Source: Perognathus longimembris pacificus | Lineage: Eukaryota > Chordata > Mammalia > Rodentia > Heteromyidae | Assembly (NCBI RefSeq): GCF_023159225.1 | Contig: NC_063184.1 | Span: 11,707,528-11,771,527, forward strand | DNA: 64,000 nucleotides | Reading direction: 5' to 3' | In this document: positions 1 through 11,060 of the stretch, piece by piece | Numbering within the stretch: position 1 is the stretch's first letter | Layout of the letters: the number at the start of each line of letters is the position of its first letter | Notes under the pieces: generated by a model | Database searches by the model: none | What the model saw: only the letters and a program-made list of their open reading frames with translations | Told to the model about the DNA's origin: nothing | Made by a program: the position numbers and the translations under genes

Positions 1-274
1 ATGACCTAAAGTGTTGGAAGGTTTTTTTGTTTGTTTTTGTTTTGTTTTGTTTTTTCTCTCTCACAAACCTAGCACAGACTGGTGTCAGGAAATGTGGCTA
101 AGGACTGCAGGAGTGAGAAGTAGCTGAATTATGGCCGCGTCAGGACCAGGTTTCCCGGGTGCTCTGTTTGGGATGCTGCAGAGGTTTCTACATTTGGAAG
201 GACCATGAACTTTGTCAAGTACTCTGGTGTACCTGTCGTGAAATTTTTAATCCTTTTAAACAAGAGGGGCTTGT
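1..274. other. unique AT-rich sequence
   Basis: No gene or recognisable repeat apart from a T/TG-rich run near 21-56. A short open frame at 205-420 runs into an antisense SINE and shows no protein family features. Confidence 0.5.
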
Positions 275-572
275 GTTTTATTTATTTATTTATTTATTTT
301 TATTGGTACCATGAAATCGGTACTCAGTTTTGCTCTTTCTGTGCATGTGTGCATACACACATATGCCTGAACTCAGGGCTTTCGGTGCTCTTGCTTGGCT
401 TCTTTCTTGCTTTGCTCTGACACTTGAATCCCTCTAATTCTGACTGTTTGCTGGTTAATTGGAGGTAAGAGTCTTTTGTGTTTGTCTGCTCTGGCTGACT
501 TCCAATCTGGATCCTCAGATCCCAGCCTCTTGAGTAGCTATGATTACAGGCATGGGCTGCCAGCACCTGGCT
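275..572 (-). mobile_element. B1-Geo composite SINE (antisense)
   Basis: Read on the minus strand this has the 7SL/B1-like half (reverse complement of 'gattacaggcatgggctgcc' near 542-561) followed by the Geo-like half, with a TTTA-rich tail at about 277-300. It is diverged and carries internal changes. Confidence 0.75.
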
Positions 573-637
573 TGCAGTGTTTTTTTTTAAAAATAGAAGT
601 GTCTTGTTTTACCATACTTACATAAAGAATATTAACA

Positions 638-708
638 GGTTGGGAATGCAGGCCAGTGTTAGAGCTGGAACACAAGTTCCTGGGTTTAATACTCAGCACC
701 GAACAAAA
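638..708 (+). mobile_element. ID-like tRNA-derived SINE fragment
   Basis: A short tRNA-Ala/ID-like unit with a degraded box A (about 640-655) and box B ('gggtttaatactcagcacc' near 684). It ends in an A-rich stretch. Divergence suggests an old copy. Confidence 0.55.
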
Positions 709-1638
709 AGGAGGTCATCGTAGTAGAGAATTTCTGTAGTTAATACACTATGAAGTATATTAATATCATGTAATAGTTAAGATCTTTAGATATAATGGAA
801 ACACACATGTAAGTTTCTTGACTGTTTGAAATCACAGTTTTCTGAATTCATATCTATTGAGAAAACAATGATTGATGGAATAGACATGGTGTTTTCTTTT
901 CTTCTTCTTTTAAATGGATATGTGTCAATACCTCTGTTCCATTTGGTTCTAAGTGAAATGCAGAAATCCAGGAGCTTATGTGAGAAGGAAGGCAGTTAGA
1001 ATGTGTGTACTTCGTTTATGCTCGTGGGCAAACCAGCTCCTTAATCTTAACAGGGCTAAAGAAATAAATGAGTGGGAATATGTTACTACAGAAACCAAGG
1101 TACCAGGTGGTCAAGTTTGAGCTCTGAGAGCATGAAGAAGAGCAAAAGAAATCAGGATATTGAATCTATTTTTTTTATATAAGCCTTTTTAGTGACGAAA
1201 AACAAAAGCCCCCAAAACAAGTTTATAGCTACTTTGGAAAAAATAATCCCATGCATATTTTTATGTTAAAATATTAAGACAAAACCTGTACTGACGTGTG
1301 ACTGCCTGAACAAAACAGTTGTCTAAGCTATTTTAGGAAACTAAGGGGAGGGTTGCCAATTTGATTTTATGGCTGCATGAAAGCAGCTTATTTTATTTTA
1401 TCTAATTAAGCATGCCTTTTAATAGTAGTTGGCTTTTGGGATGTTGAATAAGTAAAAAGGGCATGAAAGGAACCTAATAACCTTTGCCAATTAAAGGGAG
1501 GGGTTGTAAATAATCTGCAACCCCATGTTTATCCCATCAGTACCTTCCTAGCTGCCAGGGTGTGAGTCAGAATGGTCCTAACAAATCATGTGATGGCTAG
1601 AGGAGGTGTTGACACAAGAACTTACAGAGTTTATGTAA
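709..1638. other. unique sequence, no gene seen
   Basis: AT-rich, no recognised repeat and no credible coding frame. The part at about 1320-1560 has AT-core homeodomain-like words (for example 'tctaattaagcatgcc') and looks non-repetitive, but nothing specific can be claimed. Confidence 0.4.
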
Positions 1639-1834
1639 GTAAAGAAGGCAGAAAGGGGGGAAGAGAAAGGAGGGAAGAAGGAGGGAGTGAAGAGGGAGGC
1701 AGCAAAGAAGGAAGGAAAAAGAGAGAGGGAGGAATAAAGGAAGGAGGGAGGGATGATGAAAAGGAAGGAAAGGTGGAAGGGAGAGAGGGGAAAAGACGGA
1801 AACATTAAGGGAGGGAAGGAAAGAAAAGTGAAAG
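1639..1834. repeat. polypurine (GGAA/GGGA)n tract
   Basis: About 195 bases that are almost wholly purine on the + strand, made of irregular GGAA, GGGA and GAGA words. Open frames on both strands (1572-1808 + and 1578-1854 -) consist of Gly/Glu/Lys or Pro/Ser/Phe runs and are products of the repeat, not genes. Confidence 0.9.
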
Positions 1835-1942
1835 GATATGTTTCTGTATAACAATGGACTGTGGGATTAGTAGGTGTAAAAGACAGTTAAAGGACTTTTG
1901 CAGTATTATAAAACAGAATTTTAATTTAAAATTTTAATTTCT

Positions 1943-2220
1943 AAGCTGAGCACTGGTGGCTCACACCTGTGTATGCTCCTAGCTACTCAAAAGGCTGAGA
2001 TCTAAGGATTGTGGTTCAAAGTCAGCCTGGGCAGGAAAGTCTGCTAGACTCTTATCTCCAATTTATCAGAAAAAATACCCCAAGAACAACTCCAAAAAAA
2101 CAAAGAAATGAAAGCTAGAAGTGGAGGTAGAACACCAGCTTTGAGCAGAAAAAGCAAAGTAAGAGCTCAGCACCCAGAGACTCCAAGTTCAAGCCTCAAT
2201 ATCAGTACTGGCCCACACAA
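1943..2220 (+). mobile_element. B1-Geo composite SINE
   Basis: Starts with the B1-type 'gctgagcactggtggctcac' at 1945 and continues through 'gtggttcaaagtcagcctgg' near 2010. It ends with the Geo-like half ('gttcaagcctcaatatcagt' near 2188). Confidence 0.85.
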
Positions 2221-2298
2221 AATGATATTTTCTAGAACAACATTATGATCTTCTCCAAACCGTGGACTATGTGGTTGTGTGGTTAAGAATGCATATAT

Positions 2299-2555
2299 TA
2301 GAATAATGTTCTATTTTATTTGTTTATTTTTGTCATTTGCTATGTCATTTTTTTTTCTCAAATTTTTATTATCAAACTGACGTACAGAGAGGTTACAGTA
2401 TCATACGTTGGGCATTGGATACATTTCTTGTACTGTTTGATTAAAATAAAGTGTATTTTCTTTAAAAACTGATCTAAGAGGTTATCAACAGTGTAATGGA
2501 AATATCTAATAAAATAATCATAATCAAATTTAAAAAAAATAGAATAATGTTCTAT
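2299..2555 (-). mobile_element. Chimeric L1 3'-end insertion flanked by a 16-bp direct repeat
   Basis: TAGAATAATGTTCTAT occurs at 2299-2314 and again at 2540-2555. Between them, 2349-2440 is the antisense of the extreme 3' end of the same L1 subfamily as the full-length element at 30.5-36.5 kb. Bases 2441-2539 are not L1 and end on the + strand in an A-rich run directly before the second repeat. Bases 2315-2348 are T-rich with interruptions. The insert is therefore a composite: L1 tail plus unrelated sequence, with A-rich sequence facing outward at both ends. Confidence 0.7.
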
Positions 2556-3800
2556 ATATACAAATGTTGATAAATGGATGAAAATAAGATTCACATAGCT
2601 TTCTTATAGTCATAATCTAGAGAGAATTACATTTCTTAGGGTCAGTCACAAGGCTACAGCATTCTCATTTTATATGGTGGATTGTCATTGGCTCTATTTA
2701 TAACTAAAACATTCATTCGAAGAGTCCATGGTAAACTCTGAACTTGTACCTAAATATCCATAGCAGTAACCATGAGTTCTCATGTATAGTAAGGTCACCC
2801 ATGACTTACCCAGTGGAAAATATTGTATGAAATGCTTAAAAATGTTCCCCAAATAAGGAGTGGTTATAAAATAATCACAGTGTAAAGAAAATACCAAAGA
2901 GGGAAAAACAGTATTTTGTACTAAACAAACAGAAAATAGATCCTTTTCCCAAGAGTCTTTGCTGACTGTATAGTTTGCAGCGAGGAACCATAGGAGAGGG
3001 GCATGAGTCACTGTCGGCCACGACATAACTCAAGGAGATAAACAGACAACTTATCTAAACAAACAAGTAATAATTCTATCCCATGATGACATTTATAGGA
3101 ACAGTCATTTTGCTCCCCCAAGCCAATAGAAAATCAAGCGATGCATAAACATTGAAATAAATTGCACATTCTAGATAGACATGAAAAGGAGGGGGACCCT
3201 GTTATAATTGGGCACACATGCATTGCACATAGTTTCTCTCTGAGCTACAAACCCTGTGTTCTTTTTTTATCCCCCAGTTGGGAAGATACATCTGTTTCTT
3301 CTCTCTCATTTGATATGATCCAGTAAAATCCAGACTTCGGAGACACTTGCCGGGAACATCAATGATTCCTTGGTTTCTCAGCCCATAAATCTCACTGCAG
3401 TCCTTGTCCCTCAGATATATTCGTTATGCAGCAAGGCTGCCTGTGGTGTCACCTGCCCTTTCCTTCCCCGCATCAGGAGGCTCCTTTGCAACCCGTCACT
3501 CTGTCAAGATGGATGCCAATTATTTTTCCAGCTCCTCATCTTGGAGAAATCTACCCAGTGAAAGAAGGACAGAAATGTTTCTATAGAGGTTTCTAGAATG
3601 TCTGGGTATTAGCAAGGGGGCACCCTGTATTTCTGACTTGAGATTCAACTACAAAACAGGATGCTTTACAAGACTCAACTGTAACTAGCAAGTGAGTCTT
3701 CTGCCAGATTTCCACCATGAATACTTTCACAGACTCTTCCACCTTGCCCTTGCATAGACCTTCCATCTTTGCTTATCTCTGCTTTATTTTGTTAGGTTCC
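2556..3800. other. unique sequence, no gene seen
   Basis: No recognised repeat. Short frames at 2694-3026 (-) and 3370-3586 (+) have no recognisable domain, and their codons match the background composition. Confidence 0.4.
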
Positions 3801-3809
3801 ATTTGTTTG

Positions 3810-3945
3810 TTGAGACAGGCTCTCACTATGTTGTCCAAGATGGCTTTAAACATGCCACATAACCCAACTTGGCCCCGAGCTCTTCATCCTCTTATGTGCC
3901 TCTGCCTCCTAAGTGCCAGGCTTACAGGCAGGCACAATCATGCCC
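3810..3945 (-). mobile_element. B1-type (7SL-derived) SINE, antisense
   Basis: Reverse-strand B1 pattern: 'ttgagacaggctctcactat' at 3810, through 'ctgcctcctaagtgccaggc' at 3902, to 'ttacaggcaggcacaatcat' at 3922. It has no Geo half. Confidence 0.75.
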
Positions 3946-4039
3946 CATTAGTTAGCTTTCATTTCTAAAAGGTTTCACACGAGTCTCTTTCTTTCTTTCA
4001 CAGGTTGCAACACAATCTTATTAAAACATCTTAAATTCT

Positions 4040-4325
4040 CCTTTTAGATTCAGAACACTTGCTTGCCTTGCTAATGAGTTTCAGAGGCTCAGGTCTGGGG
4101 GACAGAATCAGAGGAAAAAGGGTACAAATGCAGTAGTGGAGTGGGCGGGGGGGGGGCTGTACTGCACTTTGATGAAAGTGAACTATGCCATTCATGGGTG
4201 GAAAAGGGAGGGAGGAAATGGGAGGTAACGAGGGAATACATGAAGTGATATGAAAGAAAATATACTTAATACCTAATGTATGTAAAAGTAACCCCACTGT
4301 TTATCACCTCTAAAAAAGTAAGAAA
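4040..4325 (+). mobile_element. Old L1 3'-UTR fragment
   Basis: Similar in layout to the 3' end of the full-length L1: a G-rich tract (4142-4157), then 'aatacctaatgtatgtaaaa' at 4269 and a 'cactgtttatcacctct' ending. It is strongly diverged, so the 5' boundary is uncertain. Confidence 0.5.
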
Positions 4326-4719
4326 GTCACTTGAGGAAAAAACCAAAAACAACAACAACAAAAGAAGAGGGAAATTCTCTTATTGCATCCAGTCTTAGGC
4401 GTTTACAACATGAAGGCAGATGCATTTCACATTTCAGAAAATCCCTTATTTGACTGTAGTGTTCAGTGTACAATGTGCAGTTCTGGGTGGATGCATTTTA
4501 CCTGTATGACTTTGAGGAAGGTGAATTAATTCTTTACACTTCATCTTTTATGTCTAACCCATGGAATTTTTTTTTCTGGGTCTGTGCTGACATATGTAAA
4601 CACTTAAGCTGGATCTGGCATACAGCAAAGGCAAAGATGAGGTTTTTTGAAAAGTAGCAAAATTATTATATCTTCATTTATATATACCTCCCAAAGGATG
4701 TTGAAACAGAGTTCTTTTA
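4326..4719. other. unique sequence, no gene seen
   Basis: No repeat or gene recognised. A 63-codon frame at 4466-4657 has no family features. Confidence 0.4.
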
Positions 4720-5150
4720 TAGTGTGATACTCCGTTTAGAACTCAGGACCTTAAGCTTGCTATGCTGGCTTCCTACCACTGAGCCATCTCTGCGGCTCTG
4801 GTTTTTACTAGTTGTTTTTAGAATAGGGTCTCTCTACCTCCCTAGGAATGCACCTGAGCTGTGATCCATCTATGTTATATGTCCTATCTGATGATGGTCG
4901 AGGTCATAAATAGAGCCACCGCATCCAGCTTCCCCCCCTGGAGATGAAGTGACCTTTTCAGCCTGGAATTCAAGTGGCATTGTGATTTCACCAATGTCAG
5001 CCTCCCATGTATCTTGGGATGACAGGTATGCATCACTGTAGCCACCTATGTGTTGAGAGGGGACCTCGGGAACTTTTCTTCCCAGGCTGGGTTTGAACCA
5101 CAATCCTCCCATTGTCAGTCTCTAGGGATTGGGATTTGCAGGTGTGAGTC
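4720..5150 (-). mobile_element. Cluster of old antisense ID-like and B1-like units
   Basis: An ID-like unit (about 4735-4798, containing 'accactgagccatctctgcg') is followed by at least two degraded antisense B1-like monomers (about 4820-4930 and 4940-5145, the last with 'aggctgggtttgaaccacaa'). The boundaries between units are approximate. Confidence 0.5.
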
Positions 5151-5279
5151 TATGTTTTCTACTTGCCCCAGTGGGACTAGGGAAATGGCTACCACTTGGC
5201 TTCAAGTTCTGTGTCTATAAAATCATCAATACTTCCGGAAGCCTCTGATGCCTTCCAGAGTTCGCAGACTCTCGGGCGC

Positions 5280-5690
5280 TCAGATGTTGTGCCATGCCCT
5301 CCCTGGAATGTAGGCTTTCAAGATCAGGTAATTAAAGCTGGTGACTTCTGTCTCAGAAGCCCTCTTTAGTTCTGTTTCACTATCACGTCGTAAGGAGCTT
5401 CTAGAGTCATCATGAAGTGAGGAGCCTAGAGCAGCCATCAACTCGAGGAGTGAGCTTGAAAGTAGACATCCCAGCATCTTGGCAAGCCAGAAGAAGACTA
5501 CAGATTCAGCCACCACTGGATGCCGTCTCCATGGAGATGCAGCACCAGGGCCTCCTGTTCAAGTGTGCCACCGTTCCACATCACACAGACAGAAGTAACA
5601 AATACCTGTTGTGTTTAGCCACTAGGCTTTGGAGTCATTTATTATGTGGCCACAAATAATTGGTCTACTTATTAGGCTAATGATATATGT
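5280..5690 (+). mobile_element. Possible MaLR/MLT1-type LTR remnant
   Basis: The stretch 5600-5680 ('aacaaatacctgttgtgttt', then 'agccactaggctttggagtc' and a Thr/Ala-like end) resembles the 3' end of mammalian MLT1-class LTRs as I remember them. The upstream boundary is a guess. Frames at 5417-5659 (+) and 5280-5516 (-) lie inside it and are not genes. Confidence 0.35.
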
Positions 5691-5854
5691 GGAAGAGACC
5701 AGAAAAGTTCCAAAACTTGTTCAGTTGAACAATTACTTGTAATAACAATATTAAAGAAATTAAGTAATATGGGCAATAAAACAAATGTTAATATTATGCT
5801 TCTTGGTTGTCTCATTTTTATTGGCAAGATTTCTTTATCTTAAACAAAATCTAA

Positions 5855-6067
5855 TCAGATGTCACAGTGTCTCATACCTGCAATCCTAGAGACTCTGGGG
5901 GCTGAGATCTCAGGATGGTGGTTCAAAGCTACCTTGAGCAGCAAAGTCCATGAGACTTTACACTCCCTTGAGTGGAGCTGTGGTTCTAGTTGTAGAGTGC
6001 TAGCTTTGAGTAGAAAAGCGAAGAGACAGTGCCCAAGTCCCAAGTTCAAGCCCCAGTATCAGCACAT
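5855..6067 (+). mobile_element. B1-Geo composite SINE
   Basis: B1-like half with 'gatctcaggatggtggttca' near 5906, then the Geo half ending 'agttcaagccccagtatcag' near 6042. The 3' end passes directly into a CA microsatellite. Confidence 0.8.
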
Positions 6068-6073
6068 GCTTGC

Positions 6074-6116
<43 letters not shown>

Positions 6117-6117
6117 A
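6068..6117. repeat. (CA)n microsatellite at a SINE tail
   Basis: An ACAC run with a few G and A interruptions, starting where the A-rich tail of the SINE at 5855-6067 should be. Confidence 0.9.
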
Positions 6118-6714
6118 ATTAGAGCAACTCCCATACTTGTAGGCACCGTTAAAGAACTGGTACTTTAACAGATGGTTTTTTTTTTTTTTTAAAAATCAGT
6201 TTAAAACTGTTGCAAGAGAAGACAGTATTTAGGTCAGGATGGAAAATGCTGAGGGAGTGAGCCATGAGGGTTTTGGAAGAAAGATACCTCAAGCAGAGCA
6301 AGGAGAAGGCACTGAGATCCGGAGTCAGCAGCAGGGGTTGATGGTAAAGGATTTGGGGAAACAGTGTGGTAGCTTATGGCCAGTTAAAATGTTGGCTTTC
6401 ACACCCTAGGAGACAGGAAGTCACAACTCCTGGGTGGGGTGTCATGTGATGCTTGGCTCTCACTGGGGACCAGGGGGATGTGGAATGTGGGGGACAGCTA
6501 TTGACATTAGGTGAAATGAGATACTAAAATGGGATGAAATTTGATGGTAATTGGGAAAAAAGATAACTCAGTTCTTCTCACTTATAAATATTATACTGTA
6601 TAAACATTGTTAAACTTTCATGAGTAAGGCAATATATTTAAGTATTAAAATGGAAGTAAAAATGTAATTTCCCCCATGCTATCAGTTAAGCTCAGGTTCT
6701 TCGGTTTTTTGTTT
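6118..6714. other. unique sequence, no gene seen
   Basis: Contains a T12-like run (6177-6190) and a purine-rich, somewhat GC-richer block (about 6230-6520) that I cannot assign to a repeat or gene. Confidence 0.4.
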
Positions 6715-6947
6715 GTTTGGTTGGTTGTGCTGGTCCTGAGGCTTGAACTCAGGGCTTGGGCTTCTTTGTTTTTCTCAAGGTTAGCTCTCTACCACTTAAA
6801 CCTTGCCTCTACTTCCAACTTTTTGGTAGCTAATTAGAGATGATTTTCTCACAGGTTTTCCTGCCTGGGCTGGCTTCAAACTGTGATCCTCAGATCTCAG
6901 CTTCCTGAGTAGCTAGGATGACAGGCGTGAGCCACCAATGCCAGGCA
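6715..6947 (-). mobile_element. B1-Geo composite SINE (antisense)
   Basis: Geo half first on the + strand ('gaggcttgaactcagggctt' at 6738), then the B1 half ending 'gacaggcgtgagccaccaat' at 6921. TTTG-rich tail at 6702-6727. Confidence 0.85.
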
Positions 6948-7836
6948 AGCGCTAGCATTTTAAGATTACGAGTGTACATCTTTGTCATCCCTGAATCATT
7001 CAGCTATGTGCATGTATGCAAGTGTGAATAAGTATCACACATGCATGTGTGCTGATTGCATAAGTGAACATACACACACTCATGTGATGAGTAAGCACAT
7101 ATAAATAGATTTTAAATTGTTTTCTGTTTTTTTTTTTTAAATCTAAGTAAATGAAAGACAAAGAGTCAAAACTATAAGAATAGTTACTTAGGATACATAC
7201 ACAAAAGAAATTTTATTTCCTAAACAACTTAAAACCATGGAAAGTTTGTTATGAAAAACAAAACTTTCTTTTTAAAGTGCCTTTTGAAAATTGTCTGACA
7301 GTTTCCAACCTTCAGCTGTGGCCATCCCTCTGAAAATCATATCATATTTCTGTGGACAGTATTAGTCATGAGAATAATTTTGGAATGAAGTTCCAAGATA
7401 TTTTTGGCAGTAGCTAAAGTTTACAGGTACCTAAAATAAATCACATGTTGGTGTTTAAGTAATCAAAGTAAAAATCCAAATTATATTTGTGAGGGCTTCT
7501 GGAGTATTGAAAATTTTATTTATTTTTAAGATATTAATTCCACTGAAGTGACTTGCTTAAACAATATTGAGAAAACTAAAGAGTGGGACATTTTTTTATT
7601 TTGTCATTCCTAGGACTGACACATGATATGGGCATCATGATTTATGTCATTGGTACAGACCTTTCTAATCCTAATTCTGTTGAGATAATAGAAAACCATT
7701 TTTTTTTCCCTAAGATTCTATGAGAAAGCAGAATTCAGTTGGATATTTTTGATCAATACAAGTAAAAGCACTTTTTACTTTTATGATGTCTACTGGTGAG
7801 AAATAATATAAAAATTCAAACACTTCAGATGTAATG
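6948..7836. other. unique AT-rich sequence, no gene seen
   Basis: Starts with degenerate CA/TG-rich sequence (about 7010-7095). The rest is unassigned, non-repetitive, AT-rich DNA without coding frames. Confidence 0.4.
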
Positions 7837-8084
7837 TGACTCCTCATTTTTATTTTTATTTTTATTTATTTTTATTTTTTATTTGCCAGTCCTGGGCTCT
7901 GAACTCAGGGCCTGAGTACTGTCCCTGGCTTCTCTTTGCTCAAGGCTAGCACTCCGCCACTTGAGCCACAGCGCCACTTCTGGCCTTTTCTATATATGTG
8001 GTGCTGAGGAACCCAGGGCTTCATGTATATGAGGCAAGTACTCTTGCCTCTAGGCCATATTCCCAGCCCATGACTCCTCGTTTT
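7837..8084 (-). mobile_element. IDL-Geo SINE (antisense) with target-site duplication
   Basis: The SINE lies at about 7851-8070: a T-rich tail, the Geo monomer ('tcaaggctagcactccgcca' at 7940) and the tRNA-like IDL monomer ending 'ggccatattcccagccc'. The 14-bp sequence TGACTCCTC(A/G)TTTT flanks it at 7837-7850 and 8071-8084 with one mismatch. Confidence 0.85.
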
Positions 8085-8086
8085 AA

Positions 8087-8258
8087 TCCAGGTGCTATGG
8101 CATGCCTGTAATCTTACCTTCGCAGACAGCTAGGATCTGAGGATCATGGTTCAGAGCCATCCTGGACAGTAAAGTATCTTAGACTTTCATTTCCACCAAA
8201 ATGTTAGAAGTAGAGCTCTGGTTCAAGTGATAGAATGCTAACCTTGAGCAAAAAGCTC
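8087..8258 (+). mobile_element. B1-Geo composite SINE, 3'-truncated
   Basis: B1 half from 'ccaggtgctatggcatgcct' (8089) and the start of the Geo half ('tcaagtgatagaatgctaac' near 8224). It stops at 'aaaaagctcaa', where a second SINE begins. Confidence 0.75.
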
Positions 8259-8490
8259 AACTGCAAGGCTCTGGTGACTCATGCCTGTAATTCTCAGGAG
8301 GCTGAGATCTGAGGATCAGGGTTTGAAGCCAGCCTGGGGCAGGAAACTCCACAAGTCCCTTATCTCCAATATACTACTCAGAAAAAAAGCCAGACGTGGT
8401 GCTATGGCTCAAGTGGTAGAGTGCTAGTACTGAGAAAAAGAAGGGACAGTGCCCAGGCCCTGAGTTCAAGCCCCAATACCTGTACTACAA
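8259..8490 (+). mobile_element. B1-Geo composite SINE
   Basis: Complete B1 and Geo halves ('tgtaattctcaggaggctga' near 8286; 'tcaagtggtagagtgctagt' near 8410; 'gagttcaagccccaatacct' near 8462), head-to-tail with the preceding copy. Confidence 0.85.
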
Positions 8491-9062
8491 TTATTCTGTT
8501 CATCTTGTTCTAATCAAAGCTAGACGTTAATCATTTGCTTTCTATGTATACAGTTAATAGATTTTTCAGTGTCCCATATTTTAGAATTATGGTATGTGTA
8601 AAGGAGCAAAGAAAATAAACGTATATTCCACCACGTCTTCCTCTCTGCCTGCAGTTCTGTGTTCTGTATTAAGACTCCATCCTGGGAAAGCCAGAATCAA
8701 GCCACCAGCCCTGACTCTGAGGTAGAGTTGAACTCAGCCACACACACAGTCGGTTTGCATTTGTTTTCTGGTGTTAGGGACCATTTTATCCTTACCAGTT
8801 CCCTGTCTCACCTTGCAGAAAAGTTCTCTGGCCTAATTCCTGTCTAAAGAGTTTGGACACATTAACTTTTCTTGGCTATAAAGTACATATTTATTAGTTA
8901 CTCTTCCTTATTCTGCTTGCCAAGAACAATCACTGTACTTTAGAGTCAGGGTGAACAGGTCGGGAAACACCTACGTTTCAATGGATAGTGACTGGGGACA
9001 TTGGAAAATGTATTTTATGGTTATCCTGTGAGTGGGGGAGGGGGATGTGCATATGTTTGTGC
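8491..9062. other. unique sequence, no gene seen
   Basis: No recognised repeat. A short frame at 8659-8847 has no family features. Confidence 0.4.
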
Positions 9063-9067
9063 GCACA

Positions 9068-9112
<45 letters not shown>

Positions 9113-9329
9113 ACCAGTACTGGGGCATGAACTCAACATCTTTTGCTCTTGCTTGCTTTGTCCCTCAAGGCTGGTGCTCTACCATTTGAGCCATACATTT
9201 CATTTCCAGAATAAATGAAAGTTAAGATCCTCTCAGATTTATCTGCCTGGCTTGGTTTGGAACTTTGATCCTCAGATCTCAGGCTCCTGAGTAGCTAGGA
9301 TTACAGTGTGAGCCACTAGTGCCTGGCTG
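9063..9329 (-). mobile_element. (GT)n tail plus B1-Geo composite SINE (antisense)
   Basis: A GT run at 9071-9111 sits where the tail of the antisense SINE would be. The SINE body follows at 9112-9329 with 'tactggggcatgaactcaac' and the B1 end 'gagccactagtgcctggctg'. Cys/Val frames through the GT run are not genes. Confidence 0.8.
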
Positions 9330-9497
9330 ATTAACCTTTTTTTTTTTTTCTTTATGTGGGCTTCAATGAAGATTTTGGACGAACCCTCATATCTATCATT
9401 ATTATAATTTCATAAAAATAATTTAATATAGAAAAAAGACGTTTAATATAAAGAGGGAAAAGGACATGGATTAAGATGTGGGTCTGTTAACTTCTTG

Positions 9498-9560
9498 TTA
9501 TCCTGCTGACACTCCTTCTCTTGTAGCTGGGACTTTAGGCCTGTGCCACTGCACCCAGCC
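9498..9560 (-). mobile_element. B1 fragment (antisense)
   Basis: Only the 5' end of a B1-like unit is left: 'gtagctgggactttaggcct' then 'gtgccactgcacccagcc'. Confidence 0.55.
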
Positions 9561-9589
9561 TATAATCTTTTCATGTCTTTTGTGTTTAT

Positions 9590-9812
9590 TTTCCAGGATT
9601 TGAACTTGGGGGCCTTGTGCTCACTCAGCAGCTTTGTTGCTTATTGGCTGGTGCTCTACCACTTCAGCCACACTCCCAGTTCAAATTTTCATTGGTTGTT
9701 GGAGATAGAGTCTTAAGGATTTTCCCGCTTGGGCTGGCTTTGAAACTTGATCCTCCCAACCTCAACTTCCTGAGTAGCTAGGATTATAGGCAGGAGCCAT
9801 TGGCATTTGGAT
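9590..9812 (-). mobile_element. B1-Geo composite SINE (antisense)
   Basis: Geo half with 'tggtgctctaccacttcagc' near 9649 and B1 half with 'gagtagctaggattataggc' near 9772. Confidence 0.75.
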
Positions 9813-10068
9813 GTGAATAGTAAATAGCTTTAAGTAGTCTATTTCAACACTCAAGTGGCCATATTTTTGTTTCTCTTTATTACTCAAATAGGCCAAATCA
9901 TTGAGTTATACAACTATATGTTCTCTGTTTGTAAAGTCCCGCACATAAGGGCTACAAACCTACTTCAGCAGATTTTTTAACTTACTATTTTGCATCTTCT
10001 GCTAATCTTATTACTTAAGGGTAGATTCTCTTTAATGAAGATCTTGCTTGTACTTGACTTCTAAAATT

Positions 10069-10322
10069 GAGGTCTGCCAACTTTCTTTCTTTTCTTTTCT
10101 TTCTGTTTTTTTCCACTCCTGAGCCTTGAACTCGGGGCCTGACCACTGTCCCTGCCTTCCTTTTTGCTCAAGGCTACCACTCTGCCACTTGAGCCACAGC
10201 ACCACTTCTGGCCATTTTCTATGTATGTGGTGCTGAGGAATCAAACCCAGGACTTCATATATACGCAGCAAGCACTCTTGCCACTAGGCCATATTCCCAG
10301 CCCAAGAGATGTGCCAACTTTC
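10069..10322 (-). mobile_element. IDL-Geo SINE (antisense) with TSD
   Basis: The SINE body at about 10086-10305 has a CT/T-rich tail, the Geo monomer and the IDL monomer ending in 'ggccatattcccagccc'. It is flanked by GAGGTCTGCCAACTTTC (10069-10085) and GAGATGTGCCAACTTTC (10306-10322), which match at 15 of 17 bases. Confidence 0.85.
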
Positions 10323-10339
10323 CTAGTCTCTTGTTGACT

Positions 10340-11060
10340 GTGCACTTCCACACAGCACACAACAGTCGATCACGTGCACTGCTGAATGCAACCATGGAGA
10401 TCCATCTTTCAAAATTGGAAGCAAGTATCCTTGTGGCTAGTTGTGCTGAAGACAGTGTGACATCCTGGAAAAGCTCAAAAATGAGTTAATGGAATGGGCA
10501 TTAGCATTCTCACTTCTCTTAGCAAGAATTTGGCAATGCAGCATCAATTTGTTTGCCTACAGGTCTGCACAGCTCTGTGCAAGGATATAGCTGGGGCCTT
10601 TCTCATGGCATCACCAGTGTACCTGGAATCAAGGGTGACAAGAGATTACTTCTCACCTGGCTCTCAGGGGCATCTTCAGAGCTCAGAGGCTCCTAGAAGA
10701 ATTCAGTTCCTCAAAGTAGAGGGGCTGAGGTATCTCTTTTCTTATTGCCAGACAGCTAGGGCATCTCTCATCTCCAATACCACCTCTGTAACGGAAGGAT
10801 GTCTTCTGCTTACAGTCCTTCTATGCTTCGGATCTCTGACTTTCTCTTCTGCAGCCTGCAGGAGAAAATGGTCTGCTCTACCAGAGCTCTTGTGATCCGG
10901 ATAGGCCCACCCAGATAATCTCTTTGTTTTAAGGTCAATTGCTTGGGGACCTTAATTACATCTGCAAATCTCTCCACTGCAGTGTCTAGATTAGAGTTTG
11001 ATTGAATAATTGGGAGGAAATATGTGCACAGCAGAGGTCAGAATCTTGGCGGGAGTGTTT
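10340..11060 (+). mobile_element. Ancient interspersed repeat, LTR-like, family not assigned
   Basis: The segment carries phrases I associate with an old mammalian dispersed repeat: 'gaattcagttcctcaaagta' at 10699, a 'ttcggatctctgactttctc' block at 10828, 'gataggcccacccagataat' at 10899 and 'taattacatctgcaaatctc' at 10954. A 133-codon frame at 10494-10895 lies wholly within it and has no known domain. Exact family and ends cannot be fixed by eye. Confidence 0.4.

Noticed and set aside
1572..1854. Gly/Glu/Lys-rich frame and its antisense partners
   Set aside because: Product of the polypurine tract; it could be open in several frames by composition alone.
5280..5690. Possible processed gene with frames on both strands
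   Set aside because: The 3' portion resembles an LTR remnant, and neither frame has a known domain.
8988..9218. Cys/Val-repeat frames through the GT array (also 20459-20746, 27055-27249, 28328-28552, 29220-29510)
   Set aside because: Their repetitive residues are translations of dinucleotide microsatellites.
10494..10895. 133-codon frame
   Set aside because: It falls inside an old dispersed LTR-like repeat and shows no protein domain.
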